DNA of 64,000 nt from NCBI GenBank assembly GCA_944387035.1, contig CALXDJ010000001.1:124001-188000 (forward strand), in the 5' to 3' direction. Below are positions 8,603-18,258 of this stretch, in pieces. The first letter of the stretch is position 1. Each line of letters starts with the position of its first letter. The notes below the pieces were generated by a model. The model had not been told where the DNA came from, searched no databases, and worked only from the letters and a program-made list of their open reading frames with translations. Source of the DNA: an uncultured Oscillospiraceae bacterium. Its GTDB lineage: Bacteria > Bacillota > Clostridia > Oscillospirales > Oscillospiraceae. The position numbers and the translations under genes were made by a program.

Positions 8603-10849
8603 ATGGATCAAAATGACAAAAAAAATACACCCAACCGTCCCGGCGGCGGAAAAAACAGCAATGTGCGCAGCATCATCTCTCTGGTAAGCTGGGCACTGCT
8701 GCTGACCATTCTCATCAGTTATGCCAGCACTTACATGTCCAGCGCCGGAAATCAGTCCTCCTCCATCACGGTGGAATACAGCGAATTTAAGGACATGGTG
8801 GCCGAGGGCCAGGTGGCTCAGGTGGAATTCGACACCTCGGAGAACATTCTCCACATCACACCGGCCGACGGATACACCTATACCAACAAGGACGGTGTCT
8901 CTTACACCAAGTCCACCGATGAAAAGGGTGCCATTTACACCTATACCGATCAGACCGGACGGGAACAGACTGTCCGCCTGGATCTGTTCACCGTACAGCT
9001 GGAATCCGATGACGCAGTCATTGCCTATTTGGACGCCAACAATGTGACGGAATACGGTATGGACTATCAGCCGCCCGTCAGCCCCCTGATGGCTGCTCTG
9101 GTCTCTTATGTCCTGCCCTTCGTCTTCTTCCTGCTCATGATCTCCCTGGCCATGCACTGGATGACGAAAAAGGGCGGCATGGGCGGAATCGGTGGAATCG
9201 GCGGCGTGGGCAAGGCCAACGCTAAGGTGTATATGGAAAAGTCCACCGGCGTCACCTTCCGGGATGTGGCCGGCCAGGACGAAGCCAAGGAGTCCCTCAC
9301 CGAAATCATCGACTTCCTGCACAATCCCCAGAAATACACGGAGATCGGTGCAAAGCTGCCCAAGGGCGCGCTGCTGGTCGGCCCTCCGGGCACCGGTAAA
9401 ACCCTGCTGGCCAAAGCCGTGGCCGGTGAGGCCAACGTCCCCTTCTTCTCCATTTCCGGTTCCGACTTCGTGGAGATGTTTGTAGGCGTGGGTGCCAGCC
9501 GCGTGCGTGACCTGTTCAAGGAAGCCAGCAAGGTCGCCCCCTGCATCGTCTTTATCGACGAGATCGACACCATCGGCAAATCCCGCGACAACCGCATGGG
9601 CGGCAATGACGAGCGGGAACAGACCCTCAACCAGCTGCTGGCGGAAATGGATGGCTTCGATCCCACCAAGGGCATCATCCTGCTGGCCGCCACCAACCGT
9701 CCCGAAGTCCTGGACCAGGCCCTGCTGCGTCCCGGCCGTTTTGACCGGCGCATCATCATCGACCGGCCCAATCTGGCCGGCCGTCTGGCCACGCTTCAGG
9801 TCCACACCCGGAACATCCGTCTGGCTGAGGACGTCAACCTCAAAAAGGTCGCCCTGGCAACCGCCGGCTGCGTGGGCGCGGATCTTGCCAACCTGGTCAA
9901 CGAAGCCGCTCTGCGGGCCGTGCGCAAGGGCCGCAAGCTGGTCACCCAGGAAGATCTGCTGGCCGCGTTTGAACTGGTCATCGCCGGTACGGAGAAAAAG
10001 GGCAGCGTCCTGACCGAGTTTGAAAAGAAGCTGGTGGCCTACCACGAGGTGGGACACGCCATGGTGGCCTACAAGCAGAAAAATTCCGAACCGGTGCAGA
10101 AAATCACCATCGTCCCCCACACCCAGGGCGCTCTGGGCTATACCCTGCTGATGCCCGAAGAGGACAAGACCGAGCTGCGCACAAGAGAGGAGCTCATGGC
10201 CAAGATCGCCGTCTCCATGGGCGGCCGTGCGGCGGAGGAAGTGGTGCTCCACACCATGACCAACGGTGCCTCCCAGGATATTCAGGAGGCCACCAACGTG
10301 GCCCGGAACATGGTGGCCATGTTCGGCATGAGCGACGAGTTCGGCATGATGGCCCTGGCCTCCCGCCGTAACCAGTACCTCGACGGCGGCTACGGCATGG
10401 ACTGCGCGCAGGACACCGCCGCCCGGATGGATCTGGCCGTCAAGGAGATTCTGGATCAGTGCTACCGCTCCGCGGTGGACGTGATTGAAAACAACCGCGA
10501 GGATATGGACAAGGTCGTGGCGTACCTGCTGCAGAAGGAAACCATCACCGGTGCGGAAATGGTGGCCATCATCGAAGGCCGTGACCCGGAGCTGGTTGAG
10601 GACGCTTACGCCTCCACCCAGTCCCAGGAGGGCTTCCGTCCCTCCACGCCGGACGTGATCGAGCCTGCGGCCAAAAAGGTCCACATGATCTCTCAGAAGA
10701 TCGAGGCACCGGAGCCGCAGACGGAAGACACTTCCGATAAGCCGGAGGAGCCTTCCGCTCCCGCGGAACAGTCCCAGGACTCTGACAGTCAACCGGCTGA
10801 CGCGGTTTTCCCGGAGTCGGATGAATCCCAGCCTCCCCAGCAGCCCTGA
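8603..10849 (+). CDS. ftsH: ATP-dependent zinc metalloprotease FtsH
   Basis: Membrane-anchored AAA+ protease that extracts and degrades misfolded or regulatory membrane and cytosolic proteins; 748 residues. Two transmembrane helices (about residues 30-50 and 160-185) flank an extracytoplasmic domain. The AAA module has Walker A GPPGTGKT (about residue 260), Walker B IVFIDEID, and a second region of homology ending in RPGRFDR. The zinc site is HEVGH (about residue 481) with a downstream acidic ligand. The linker after the second membrane helix is unusually Gly-rich ([11 protein letters not shown]). The C-terminus has a Pro/Glu/Ser-rich tail, probably disordered. The start at 8603 has an AAAGGAG site; a TTG further upstream overlaps that site. 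Monocistronic. Confidence 0.96.
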   Translation: MDQNDKKNTPNRPGGGKNSNVRSIISLVSWALLLTILISYASTYMSSAGNQSSSITVEYSEFKDMVAEGQVAQVEFDTSENILHITPADGYTYTNKDGVSYTKSTDEKGAIYTYTDQTGREQTVRLDLFTVQLESDDAVIAYLDANNVTEYGMDYQPPVSPLMAALVSYVLPFVFFLLMISLAMHWMTKKGGMGGIGGIGGVGKANAKVYMEKSTGVTFRDVAGQDEAKESLTEIIDFLHNPQKYTEIGAKLPKGALLVGPPGTGKTLLAKAVAGEANVPFFSISGSDFVEMFVGVGASRVRDLFKEASKVAPCIVFIDEIDTIGKSRDNRMGGNDEREQTLNQLLAEMDGFDPTKGIILLAATNRPEVLDQALLRPGRFDRRIIIDRPNLAGRLATLQVHTRNIRLAEDVNLKKVALATAGCVGADLANLVNEAALRAVRKGRKLVTQEDLLAAFELVIAGTEKKGSVLTEFEKKLVAYHEVGHAMVAYKQKNSEPVQKITIVPHTQGALGYTLLMPEEDKTELRTREELMAKIAVSMGGRAAEEVVLHTMTNGASQDIQEATNVARNMVAMFGMSDEFGMMALASRRNQYLDGGYGMDCAQDTAARMDLAVKEILDQCYRSAVDVIENNREDMDKVVAYLLQKETITGAEMVAIIEGRDPELVEDAYASTQSQEGFRPSTPDVIEPAAKKVHMISQKIEAPEPQTEDTSDKPEEPSAPAEQSQDSDSQPADAVFPESDESQPPQQP

Positions 10850-10859
10850 ATACAAAATA

Positions 10860-10900
10860 CAGCGCGGCATGGATTGATCCATGCCGCGCTGATTTTTTAT
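10860..10900. terminator. Rho-independent terminator after ftsH
   Basis: A perfect 14-bp stem (10860-10873 with 10878-10891, loop TTGA) followed by ATTTTTTAT on the + strand. It terminates ftsH and lies between convergent genes. Confidence 0.88.
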
Positions 10901-12243
10901 AGCTCCCGCAGCTGTTTGCGGCAGATAAAGAAGAAATACGTAATCTCCGCCACAGCCGTAATGATCCAGGAGAAAATATAGAGCAGATACAGAGACGGTA
11001 CCGTTTGAAAATATGCAAATACCGTGTAAATCCAGGCAATTCGAAACACACACGAGCCCAAAATCACAATGATGGTGGGCACCAGGCTCTTCCCCAGTCC
11101 CCGGGACGCGGCAATGGTGCAGTCCATAAAGGCAGACGTCCCATAGGATAGGCTCATAATGGTCAGCCGCTTCATGCCCGCATCCACCACTGCCGGATCT
11201 TCCGTAAACAAGGACAAGAAGGACGGACCCACTGCCAGGATCGCCAGCCCCATGGCCGTGCCGATGCCAAAGGAATAGGCCATGGAGATGAGGTAGCTCC
11301 TGCGCACCCGGTCTTTCTGCCGGGCACCGTAGTTTTGTCCAATGAAACTGCCGCAGGCCGTATAGAAGGCGGCCATCACATCGTAAATCAGCGCATCCTC
11401 ATTCGCAGCAGCGGAATTGCCCGCCACCATAGTGGCATCAAAGGAGTTCACGCCCATCTGAATAAAGAGATTGGCCAGGGCAAAAATCCCGTATTGCATG
11501 CCTGCCGGCAGGCCAATGGAGAGGATCGCCCGGCTGCGGCTGCGGTGCAGGCGCAGCCGCAGGAAATGCAGTCCATACATCTCATCATGGCTGCGGAACA
11601 GCGCCGTCACCACCAGCCCGGCTGAGAGATACTGGGCAATGACGCTGGCCGTGGCTACTCCCGCCACGTCCATGCCGCACACAATTACAAAAAACAGGTT
11701 CAGTACGATGTTTACCACACCGGCCAGGGACAAATACCGCAGCGGCCGCCGGGTATCGCCCACAGCGCTGAACACCGCATTGCCGAAGTTGTAAAGTCCC
11801 AGGGCCGGCATACCCAAGAAGTAAATCCGCAGATACAGAGCCGCGCCGTCAATGAGTTCTTCCTTGGTGTTGAGCAGTTCCAAGATAGAGCGTGCAAAGC
11901 CCACACCCACCACCATCAGGATCAATCCCGTCCCCAGGCAGATCAGAATGGCTGAGTGAATGGTATCCGACAGCTCCCGGCGGCTTTTGGCACCAAAGTG
12001 CAGTGCAGTCAGAACGTTGACGCCGTTGGACATGCCGATGACAAATCCCGTGAAGAGGGTCACCAGCGTGGTCGTGGAACCTACCGCACCCAATGCCAAA
12101 GGACCGGCAAAGCGTCCTACCACCGCCACATCCGACATATTGAACAACACCTGCAGCAGGTTGGACGCAATCAACGGAAGACTGAACAGCAGAATCTGTT
12201 TGGCCAGGGGACCTTGCGTCAGGTCCCGCAGCTGCGCATGCAT
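10897..12243 (-). CDS. MATE-family multidrug efflux transporter
   Basis: Inner-membrane drug/cation antiporter, 448 residues with about 12 hydrophobic helices in two homologous halves. The N-terminal pattern QILLFSLPLIASNLLQVLFNMSDVAVVGRF is characteristic of the NorM/DinF-like clostridial MATE group, which uses sodium or proton gradients to export cationic drugs. The ATG at 12243 is set by an AGGAGGG site 7 bases upstream. The divergent neighbour, separated by 205 bases, is a transmembrane XRE-type regulator; together they may be a sensor and its efflux target, but that is inference from orientation only. The substrate is unknown. Confidence 0.88.
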   Translation of the reverse strand: MHAQLRDLTQGPLAKQILLFSLPLIASNLLQVLFNMSDVAVVGRFAGPLALGAVGSTTTLVTLFTGFVIGMSNGVNVLTALHFGAKSRRELSDTIHSAILICLGTGLILMVVGVGFARSILELLNTKEELIDGAALYLRIYFLGMPALGLYNFGNAVFSAVGDTRRPLRYLSLAGVVNIVLNLFFVIVCGMDVAGVATASVIAQYLSAGLVVTALFRSHDEMYGLHFLRLRLHRSRSRAILSIGLPAGMQYGIFALANLFIQMGVNSFDATMVAGNSAAANEDALIYDVMAAFYTACGSFIGQNYGARQKDRVRRSYLISMAYSFGIGTAMGLAILAVGPSFLSLFTEDPAVVDAGMKRLTIMSLSYGTSAFMDCTIAASRGLGKSLVPTIIVILGSCVFRIAWIYTVFAYFQTVPSLYLLYIFSWIITAVAEITYFFFICRKQLREL

Positions 12244-12337
12244 TCCCAATCCCTCCTAAATGTGATACTCCCTGTCCCACTTCCCATTGGGCAGACGCCC
12301 CACAGTCTAACACAGCAGCATGGACTCCACAACCCCC

Positions 12338-12377
12338 ATTTTGACAAAATTTCTCTGCTAACCGCAGGTTGACAAAA
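12338..12377. promoter_or_regulatory. Candidate operator in the MATE/XRE divergent intergenic region
   Basis: Two direct copies of TTGACAAAA (12341-12349 and 12369-12377), 28 bases apart. The first lies within the perfect palindrome ATTTTG-A-CAAAAT (12338-12350). A TATACT -10 element for the regulator gene lies at 12418-12423 without a clear -35. The arrangement fits an operator for the adjacent HTH protein; no direct proof. Confidence 0.4.
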
Positions 12378-12448
12378 CGAGTGGCAGCGGTTGGTGGCCA
12401 GATCCCCTCATTTTTGTTATACTCACCCTAGAAAAAGGAGGGCTGTGC

Positions 12449-13801
12449 ATGACAACAGGACAGCGCATTGCGCAAAAGAGGAAGGAATTGGGCCTGTCCC
12501 AGGAGGCCCTGGGCGACCGGTTGGGGGTTACCCGCCAGTCGATTTATAAATGGGAATCTGACTCCGCTCTGCCGGAGATTGAAAAGCTGGTGGCTCTGAG
12601 CCGTCTGTTCGGCGTATCCATCGGATGGCTGCTGGGGGTGGAAGAACCCGCGCCGGCATCCGTTGGAAAAAACGCTTCAGACGGCAGCGCTCCCGTTTCC
12701 GGCAGCCCACATTCCGATGAAACGGGCTCCGGTAATCCGTCCGCCAGCGGACCGCAGGAGCTGACGCCTGCACAGCTTCAAATGGTGGAGGCCATTGTGG
12801 AACGCTATACCGCCTCCCTGCCCAAGCCCCTGTCCCGCCAGAAGCGCAGGGTGGCAAAAGCAGGCATTGCGCTGGGTGCCTTATGCCTGCTGGGCGGCCT
12901 GCTTGGCCTTTCCAACCGGTTGGACGAAATGGACCTGCGCCAGGAGAGTATTTTTCAGAACATCTCCCGGGTAGAATCCAGTGTGGACCGTCAGATCGGC
13001 TCTATCTCCAGTCAGGTGGAATCCATTCTCAAGGCACAGAACAGTCTGGTAGCGGATTACAGCGCGGAAATTCTCTCGGCCGACCTGGCAAACAATACGG
13101 TCACCTTTTCTGTCCGGGCCGTGCCCAAGACCTATACAGACGGCTTGACCGTCTCCTTCCTGGCCGATACCGGCACCGAACCCACCCATAGCGTTCCCGG
13201 GACACAATCGCCTGACGGCAGCTATACCGCAGCCCTCACGTGCCCGCTGACGGACAGCATCACGCTCAGCGCCGTTCTCATACCTTCAGACGGCACCCGC
13301 TCCACCCAGCTGCTGGAGCAGTTTTCCAGCCTGTACAGCGCCTCTTTGCCCGCGGTGGAACTGCTGGGGTACTCCAGCGGAGAGCTGCTGGATCTGGAAG
13401 CGGATGCCAACGGCACGTTGACCCTGCCGGAACTGTATATCACCGCACACCCGGGAACGTCCGTCTATGCTGTCAACCAGGCCATCGGCTGCTCGGACAT
13501 TGCGGAAATCCGGGTGGGACTGTTCCAAAATCAGACGCTCCTCACCTGGCTGGAAGGCTGCGCACAGCCGGACCATTTTCACGGCGATTACGGCGACGCC
13601 GCTTTTTTCCATCTGCCCCAGGGACAGACTGTCACCATGACAGACCCCAGTGACGCCCTGTGCGCCGCTGCCGTGATTACCGACACCTACGGACGGGAAG
13701 CCGTATACAGCGACATTCCCTATGTGCTGCGGGACGGCGTCCTGACTTGGCCGGATGTCTCGGATATCAGCGATCACGATCCCGCCAACTGGAAATACTG
13801 A
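12449..13801 (+). CDS. XRE-family regulator with a transmembrane helix and extracytoplasmic domain
   Basis: 450-residue one-component membrane regulator. Residues 5-62 form a Cro/cI-type helix-turn-helix (QRIAQKRKELGLSQEALGDRLGVTRQSIYKWE). A Ser/Pro-rich linker follows, then one transmembrane helix (about residues 138-156), a short amphipathic coiled-coil-like stretch with QESIFQNISRVESSVDRQI heptads, and a ~250-residue extracytoplasmic domain that I do not recognise. This design suggests direct sensing outside the membrane with DNA binding inside. It is divergent from the MATE exporter. An AAAGGAGG ribosome site precedes the ATG. The ligand is unknown. Confidence 0.85.
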   Translation: MTTGQRIAQKRKELGLSQEALGDRLGVTRQSIYKWESDSALPEIEKLVALSRLFGVSIGWLLGVEEPAPASVGKNASDGSAPVSGSPHSDETGSGNPSASGPQELTPAQLQMVEAIVERYTASLPKPLSRQKRRVAKAGIALGALCLLGGLLGLSNRLDEMDLRQESIFQNISRVESSVDRQIGSISSQVESILKAQNSLVADYSAEILSADLANNTVTFSVRAVPKTYTDGLTVSFLADTGTEPTHSVPGTQSPDGSYTAALTCPLTDSITLSAVLIPSDGTRSTQLLEQFSSLYSASLPAVELLGYSSGELLDLEADANGTLTLPELYITAHPGTSVYAVNQAIGCSDIAEIRVGLFQNQTLLTWLEGCAQPDHFHGDYGDAAFFHLPQGQTVTMTDPSDALCAAAVITDTYGREAVYSDIPYVLRDGVLTWPDVSDISDHDPANWKY

Positions 13802-13820
13802 TTCCTCGTTTCTGCAAGCA

Positions 13821-13868
13821 AACCCCCCGGCGCGGCAGTCTGCCGCGCCGGGGGGTTATCTTATTTTG
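13821..13868. terminator. Bidirectional rho-independent terminator
   Basis: A perfect 17-bp stem (13821-13837 with 13841-13857, loop GTC), followed by ATCTTATTTTG on the + strand, between the convergent XRE regulator and ABC exporter genes. Confidence 0.82.
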
Positions 13869-13897
13869 TATTCATATTCAGATTCCAGCCGTGCAGC

Positions 13898-15793
13898 TCA
13901 GTCCAGTTCCGCCTGGCCGGTATAGAGCTGATAGTACCGGCCGTGCTGGGCAATCAGATCATCGTGGTCGCCCCGCTCGATGATCCGCCCCTGCTCCAGA
14001 ACCATGATGGCCTTGGCATTGCGGACCGTGGAGAGGCGGTGGGCGATGACAAACACGGTACGTCCGGCCATCAGCCGGTCCATGCCCCGCTCAATGAGCT
14101 TTTCCGTCCGGGTATCAATGGAACTGGTGGCCTCATCCAGAATCAGAACCGGAGGATTGGCACAGGCCGCCCGGGCAATGTTGAGCAGCTGCCGCTCACC
14201 CTGGGAGAGGTTTCCGCCGTCCCCGGAGAGGATCGTATTGTACCCGTGGGGCAGATGCCGGATAAAGGTATCTGCACCCGCCAGCTGCGCGGCCGCTTCC
14301 ACTTCCTCATCCGTGGCATCCAGCCGGCCATAGCGGATGTTATCCGCCACGGTGCCGGTAAAGAGGTGCGTATCCTGCAGCACCACGCCCAGAGACCGGC
14401 GCAGCGAATCCTTCCGGATATCCCGCACATCGATGCCGTCATAGGTGATGGTTCCGCTCTGGATCTCATAGAAGCGGTTGATGAGGCTGGTGATGGTGGT
14501 CTTTCCTGCGCCGGTGGAGCCCACGAAGGCAATTTTCTGGCCCGGCTTTGCAAACAAAGAGATGTCATGGAGAATCACTTTGCGCTCATCATAGCCAAAG
14601 ACCACATGGTCAAACCGCACATCTCCCCGCAGTGGAACCAGGGTACCGTCTGGTTTCTTCCAGGCCCAGGCGCCGGAATCAAAGGACGCTTCCGAAAGCG
14701 TTCCCTCCGCGTCCTGTTTGACCCGCACCAAGGTGACTTCACCCGCATCCGGCTCCGGCTGGGCTTCCATGACTTCAAATACCCGCTCCGCACCGGCAAC
14801 GGCGGAAAGAATGGTATTGACCTGCTGTGACATCTGCGTAATGGGCTGGCTGACCTGCCGGGTACACTGCAGAAACAGCGCCAGATCGCCCAGCTGGAAG
14901 CTGCCGCCCCCAATGGCCAGCATAGCCCCCACGCAGCAAGTCAGGGCATAGTTGATATAGCTGAGGTTTCCCATGGCCGGCATCATCACACCGGCAAAAA
15001 TCTGGGCGCGGGTCGCCGCCTGCTGGTAGGCCTCATTGCGGACATTGAACCCCTCCCGGGCGGCCTGCTCGTGATTGAAGACCTTGATGACCTTCTGGCC
15101 TTCCATCATCTCCTCAATATAACCGTTGACCTCGCCCACAGCCTTTTGCTGCATGGCAAAATACCGCCGGGAGCGGCTGCCCACAGCCTTCACTACAACC
15201 AGCATGACCACCAGCACACCGATGGTCACCAACGTCAGCAGCGGATTGATCACCAGCATCATCAGCAGTGTGCCGGAAAAGTTCAGAGCACAGGAAATCA
15301 GGCTGGCAAAGCTGTTGTTCAAAGCCTCCGATACCGTTTCAATATCATTGGTATACCGGCTCATCAGTTCGCCGTGAGTATGGGTATCAAAATATTTCAG
15401 TGGCAGAGCCTGCATCTTGTCAAACAGATCTGCCCGAAGCTGCGCCACGGTATTCTGGGAAACATGAACCATCAGCCGGGCATATCCAAACGAACACCCT
15501 GCTCCCAGGATATACACTCCTGCCATGACCGCCAGCATACGGGCAAGCCCCGGAAAATCGCCCGGAAGAATATAGTCATTGATCAGGGGCTTGAGCAGAT
15601 ACGATCCGCCGATGGTGCAGGCAGAGCTGGCAAACAGCAGCACAATCACCAGTACAAGATGTGCCCGGTACCGCCCCAGATACCGCATGAGTTTGCGCAG
15701 GGTTCCCCGCATATCCTTGGGCTTTTGAAAACCATGGCGTCCGGGGCCATGACCGCCCGGCCTCATGGGCCGTTCCTTTTTTTCAACCACCAA
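13898..15793 (-). CDS. ABC exporter, catalytically competent half of a heterodimer
   Basis: Membrane domain fused to an ATP-binding domain, 631 residues, type IV (MDR/MsbA-like) exporter. Six transmembrane helices precede a nucleotide-binding domain with Walker A GSTGAGKTT, signature LSQGER, and Walker B LILDEATSS with the catalytic Glu. An insertion of about 35 residues lies before the ATPase domain. The N-terminus is rich in Gly, His and Arg. The start is TTG 15793 (or GTG 15790), both preceded by AAGGAG; the gene overlaps the upstream partner by 11 bases, indicating translational coupling. The partner has a degenerate site, as in TM287/288 or BmrCD. A MarR regulator heads the operon, suggesting export of a toxic compound. 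Confidence 0.88.
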   Translation of the reverse strand: MVVEKKERPMRPGGHGPGRHGFQKPKDMRGTLRKLMRYLGRYRAHLVLVIVLLFASSACTIGGSYLLKPLINDYILPGDFPGLARMLAVMAGVYILGAGCSFGYARLMVHVSQNTVAQLRADLFDKMQALPLKYFDTHTHGELMSRYTNDIETVSEALNNSFASLISCALNFSGTLLMMLVINPLLTLVTIGVLVVMLVVVKAVGSRSRRYFAMQQKAVGEVNGYIEEMMEGQKVIKVFNHEQAAREGFNVRNEAYQQAATRAQIFAGVMMPAMGNLSYINYALTCCVGAMLAIGGGSFQLGDLALFLQCTRQVSQPITQMSQQVNTILSAVAGAERVFEVMEAQPEPDAGEVTLVRVKQDAEGTLSEASFDSGAWAWKKPDGTLVPLRGDVRFDHVVFGYDERKVILHDISLFAKPGQKIAFVGSTGAGKTTITSLINRFYEIQSGTITYDGIDVRDIRKDSLRRSLGVVLQDTHLFTGTVADNIRYGRLDATDEEVEAAAQLAGADTFIRHLPHGYNTILSGDGGNLSQGERQLLNIARAACANPPVLILDEATSSIDTRTEKLIERGMDRLMAGRTVFVIAHRLSTVRNAKAIMVLEQGRIIERGDHDDLIAQHGRYYQLYTGQAELD

Positions 15794-17519
15794 TGCTCAC
15801 TCCTTCCTGCTGAGACTGATACACGTCCCGATAAATCTCGCAGCGTGCCATCAGTTCCTCATGGGTCCCCTGATCCACCACACGTCCTGCATCCATCACC
15901 AGAATCCGGTCTGCCTGACAAATGGAGGTGACCCGCTGGGCAATGATGATCTTGGTGGTATGCTTGAGCTCATTGGCAAAAGCGCTGCGGATCTTGGCGT
16001 CCGTTGCGGTATCCACTGCGCTGGTGGAGTCGTCCAGAATCAGCACTTTGGGCTGCTTCAAGATGGCGCGGGCGATGCAAAGCCGCTGCTTTTGTCCGCC
16101 GGAAACATTCACGCCGCCCTGGCCCAGGTCCGTATCCAGTCCATCGGGCATCCGTTCCAGGAACTCATCGGCACAGGCCGCCCGGCAGGCTGCCCAGAGC
16201 TGTTCTTCCGTGGCATTGGGATCGCCCCAGAGGAGGTTTTCCCGAATGGTGCCGGAAAAGAGCGTATTTTTTTGCAGCACCACGCTCACTGCGTCCCGCA
16301 GATGCTCCATGGTATAGCTGTCCACCGGTCTGCCGCCTACCAGGACAGTTCCTTCGGTGGCCTCATACAGGCGGGGAATCAGAGACACCAACGTACTCTT
16401 GCCGCTGCCCGTTCCGCCCAGAATGCCCACGGTGGCACCGGAGGGAATCTGCAGATCCACATCCCGCAAGATCCACTCCGGACTCTCAGGATCATACTTG
16501 AAGGAAACATGCTGGAACTCGATGGTCCCATCCTGAACCCGGGCACCTTCCTGTGCCTTCTCATTGTCAATGGACGGGTGCTCTTCCAAAACCTCGGCAA
16601 TCCGGCGGGCACAGGCAACCGACCGGGTCAGCATCATAAAGACCATGGACACCATCATCAGCGACACCATGATCTGCGTGATATAGGTGAAATAGGTCAT
16701 CAGCTTACCGGTATCCAACGTACCGGCAAACACCATCTTGCCGCCAAACCACATCACTGCAATGATGGTACCATAGATAATCAGCATCATGATGGGCATG
16801 TTGATGACAACCATGCCGAACGCACGCTCAGAAGTGTGTTTGAGATCCAGATTGCGGCGGGCAAACTTCTCCCGCTCATGATCTTCCCGCACAAAGGATT
16901 TGACCACCCGGATTCCCGTCAGGTTCTCCTGCACCACCAGATTCAATGCGTCAGTCTTTTCCTGGAGGGAGCGGAACATCGGGCCCACCTTGATCAAAAG
17001 GCTTCCCACCAGAACCACCAGCAGCGGCAGCGCCACCAGGAAGACATTGCTCAGCTGGTAGCTGATGCTCACCGACAGGATCAGAGCCGAAACCAGCATC
17101 ACCGGCGCCCGTACCAGCAGACGCATTCCCATCATCAAAGACAGCTGCATGCTGTTGACATCACTGGTCAGGCGGGTCACCAGGGATGCGGTGGAAAACT
17201 TTTCAATGTTGGAAAAAGCAAATTCCTGGATGTGGTCGTACTCCGCCCGGCGCAGATTCGCGCCGAAGCCCTGACCTGCCACAGACGAACAAGCCGCGCT
17301 GCCCAGGCCAAAGCACAGTGACACCAGCGCCATCACCACCATCAGGCCGCCCTTTTGCAGGATATAGGTCTGATCCCCATTGGCAATGCCGATATCCACA
17401 ATATCACTCATCACCAGCGGAATCAGCAGCTCAAACACTGCCTCCGCCGCCGAACAGAGGATGCCCGCCAAAATCCAGGGGGCATACGGTCTGGCCTGTG
17501 GCCAGAGTTTTTTGATCAT
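15783..17519 (-). CDS. ABC exporter, degenerate-site half of a heterodimer
   Basis: 578 residues: six transmembrane helices followed by a nucleotide-binding domain. Walker A is GGTGSGKST and the signature is VSGGQKQR, but Walker B reads LILDDSTSA, with Asp in place of the catalytic Glu. This substitution is the usual mark of the non-hydrolysing site in heterodimeric exporters such as BmrC/LmrC/TM287. The companion gene overlaps its 3' end and carries the canonical Glu. Its own start overlaps the marR stop by 4 bases (ATGA-type coupling). The exporter substrate is unknown; drug or peptide export is likely from family and the MarR context. Confidence 0.9.
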   Translation of the reverse strand: MIKKLWPQARPYAPWILAGILCSAAEAVFELLIPLVMSDIVDIGIANGDQTYILQKGGLMVVMALVSLCFGLGSAACSSVAGQGFGANLRRAEYDHIQEFAFSNIEKFSTASLVTRLTSDVNSMQLSLMMGMRLLVRAPVMLVSALILSVSISYQLSNVFLVALPLLVVLVGSLLIKVGPMFRSLQEKTDALNLVVQENLTGIRVVKSFVREDHEREKFARRNLDLKHTSERAFGMVVINMPIMMLIIYGTIIAVMWFGGKMVFAGTLDTGKLMTYFTYITQIMVSLMMVSMVFMMLTRSVACARRIAEVLEEHPSIDNEKAQEGARVQDGTIEFQHVSFKYDPESPEWILRDVDLQIPSGATVGILGGTGSGKSTLVSLIPRLYEATEGTVLVGGRPVDSYTMEHLRDAVSVVLQKNTLFSGTIRENLLWGDPNATEEQLWAACRAACADEFLERMPDGLDTDLGQGGVNVSGGQKQRLCIARAILKQPKVLILDDSTSAVDTATDAKIRSAFANELKHTTKIIIAQRVTSICQADRILVMDAGRVVDQGTHEELMARCEIYRDVYQSQQEGVSIGG

Positions 17520-17953
17520 CGTGTCTCATCCTCCTCGAGATTCCGAATCACCCGGGAAAGCAGAGTCCGCAGGGTTTCCTGCTCCTCCGCTGTGAATCCC
17601 CGAACCATTTGCTGTTCCGCTTCCTGAAAGTGCCGCTGGAACAGCGTCTGCTGTTGGCTTCCCTTCTCCGTCAGGGTAATCAGACGGCGACGGGCATCCG
17701 TTCCGCTGACGCTGCGCACCACCATCCCCTTTTCCTCCAAACGATCCAGGATTCCATTGGCTGTAGGGGGCTTTACCCGCAAAAATCCAGTCAATTCACA
17801 CTGCGGCACCTGTCCGCCATTCCGCCCCAGATACAGCAGCACGTGCATTTGCGCCGGTGTCACATCATATTGAGCCAGCCGGACATCCAGTCTGGTCCGG
17901 GCCAGATGCGCCGCCCGTCCCAGCGTGGGCCCCAGTGCGTTGATCATTCGCAT
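17516..17953 (-). CDS. MarR-family transcriptional regulator of the adjacent ABC exporter
   Basis: 145-residue winged-helix dimeric repressor. The DNA-binding core is in the middle (a TPAQMHVLLYLGRNGGQVPQ helix pair, recognition helix around KPPTANGILDRLEEKGMV, and a wing with the conserved DARRRLITLT). I chose ATG 17953 because the AAGGGG site lies 8 bases upstream of it and would overlap the alternative GTG at 17962. First gene of a three-gene operon with the two exporter halves. Its promoter carries two perfect palindromes, so negative autoregulation with relief by a substrate of the pump is the likely scheme. Confidence 0.88.
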   Translation of the reverse strand: MRMINALGPTLGRAAHLARTRLDVRLAQYDVTPAQMHVLLYLGRNGGQVPQCELTGFLRVKPPTANGILDRLEEKGMVVRSVSGTDARRRLITLTEKGSQQQTLFQRHFQEAEQQMVRGFTAEEQETLRTLLSRVIRNLEEDETR

Positions 17954-17970
17954 ATCATGCACCCCTTATT

Positions 17971-18026
17971 TTAGCCTGCTAAAAATTAGCACGCTAAATA
18001 CTAGCACAGGACACATTTTCTGTCAA
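17971..18026 (-). promoter_or_regulatory. marR-ABC promoter with tandem palindromic operators
   Basis: Minus-strand SigA promoter: TTGACA (18021-18026), 17-base spacer, TAGTAT (17998-18003) with an extended TG. Immediately downstream, over the start site, lie two copies of TTAGC-NN-GCTAA (17971-17982 and 17986-17997) spaced 15 bases centre to centre. A third half-site overlaps the -10. The layout fits repression by the MarR protein encoded next to it. Confidence 0.82.
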
Positions 18027-18119
18027 TGTATATTTCGCCCCATTATTTGAACGTTTTATGAATAAAACTCGGAAAATCATAACCTTTGTAAACAATTTGT
18101 GAAGCATCCTCCGCACCCG

Positions 18120-18148
18120 TTGACTTTCCGGAATTCACTCGGTATGAT
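18120..18148 (+). promoter_or_regulatory. SigA-type promoter of a candidate small RNA
   Basis: TTGACT (18120-18125), a 17-base spacer, TATGAT (18143-18148). No gene starts downstream before a strong terminator at 18211-18258, and the next gene has its own promoter at 18293. Confidence 0.68.
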
Positions 18149-18154
18149 AAATCC

Positions 18155-18258
18155 ATCAAGCAACAAGCTTGAATTTGTACACCACTTTCCCTCTCCTTTC
18201 TCTATATCATATGACACGGCGGACGGTTCCCATGAATCGTCCGCCGTGTCATGTTTTT
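18155..18258 (+). ncRNA. Candidate intergenic small RNA with pyrimidine-rich anti-Shine-Dalgarno stretch
   Basis: About 105 nt between a good promoter and a strong intrinsic terminator. It begins with a small hairpin (TCAAGC/GCTTGA, 18156-18161 with 18167-18172), continues with an uninterrupted 19-nt pyrimidine tract (18185-18203) that includes CTCCTTT, the complement of an AAAGGAG ribosome site, and ends in the terminator stem. Firmicute regulatory RNAs often present C/U-rich single-stranded loops to ribosome sites. An 18-codon ATG frame at 18211 has no ribosome site. Targets and expression are unknown; a leader for the downstream DUF2975 operon is the main alternative. Confidence 0.5.

Noticed and set aside
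8492-11053. Long open frame on the minus strand opposite ftsH
   Set aside because: Antisense shadow of FtsH in a GC-rich genome; no recognisable motif.
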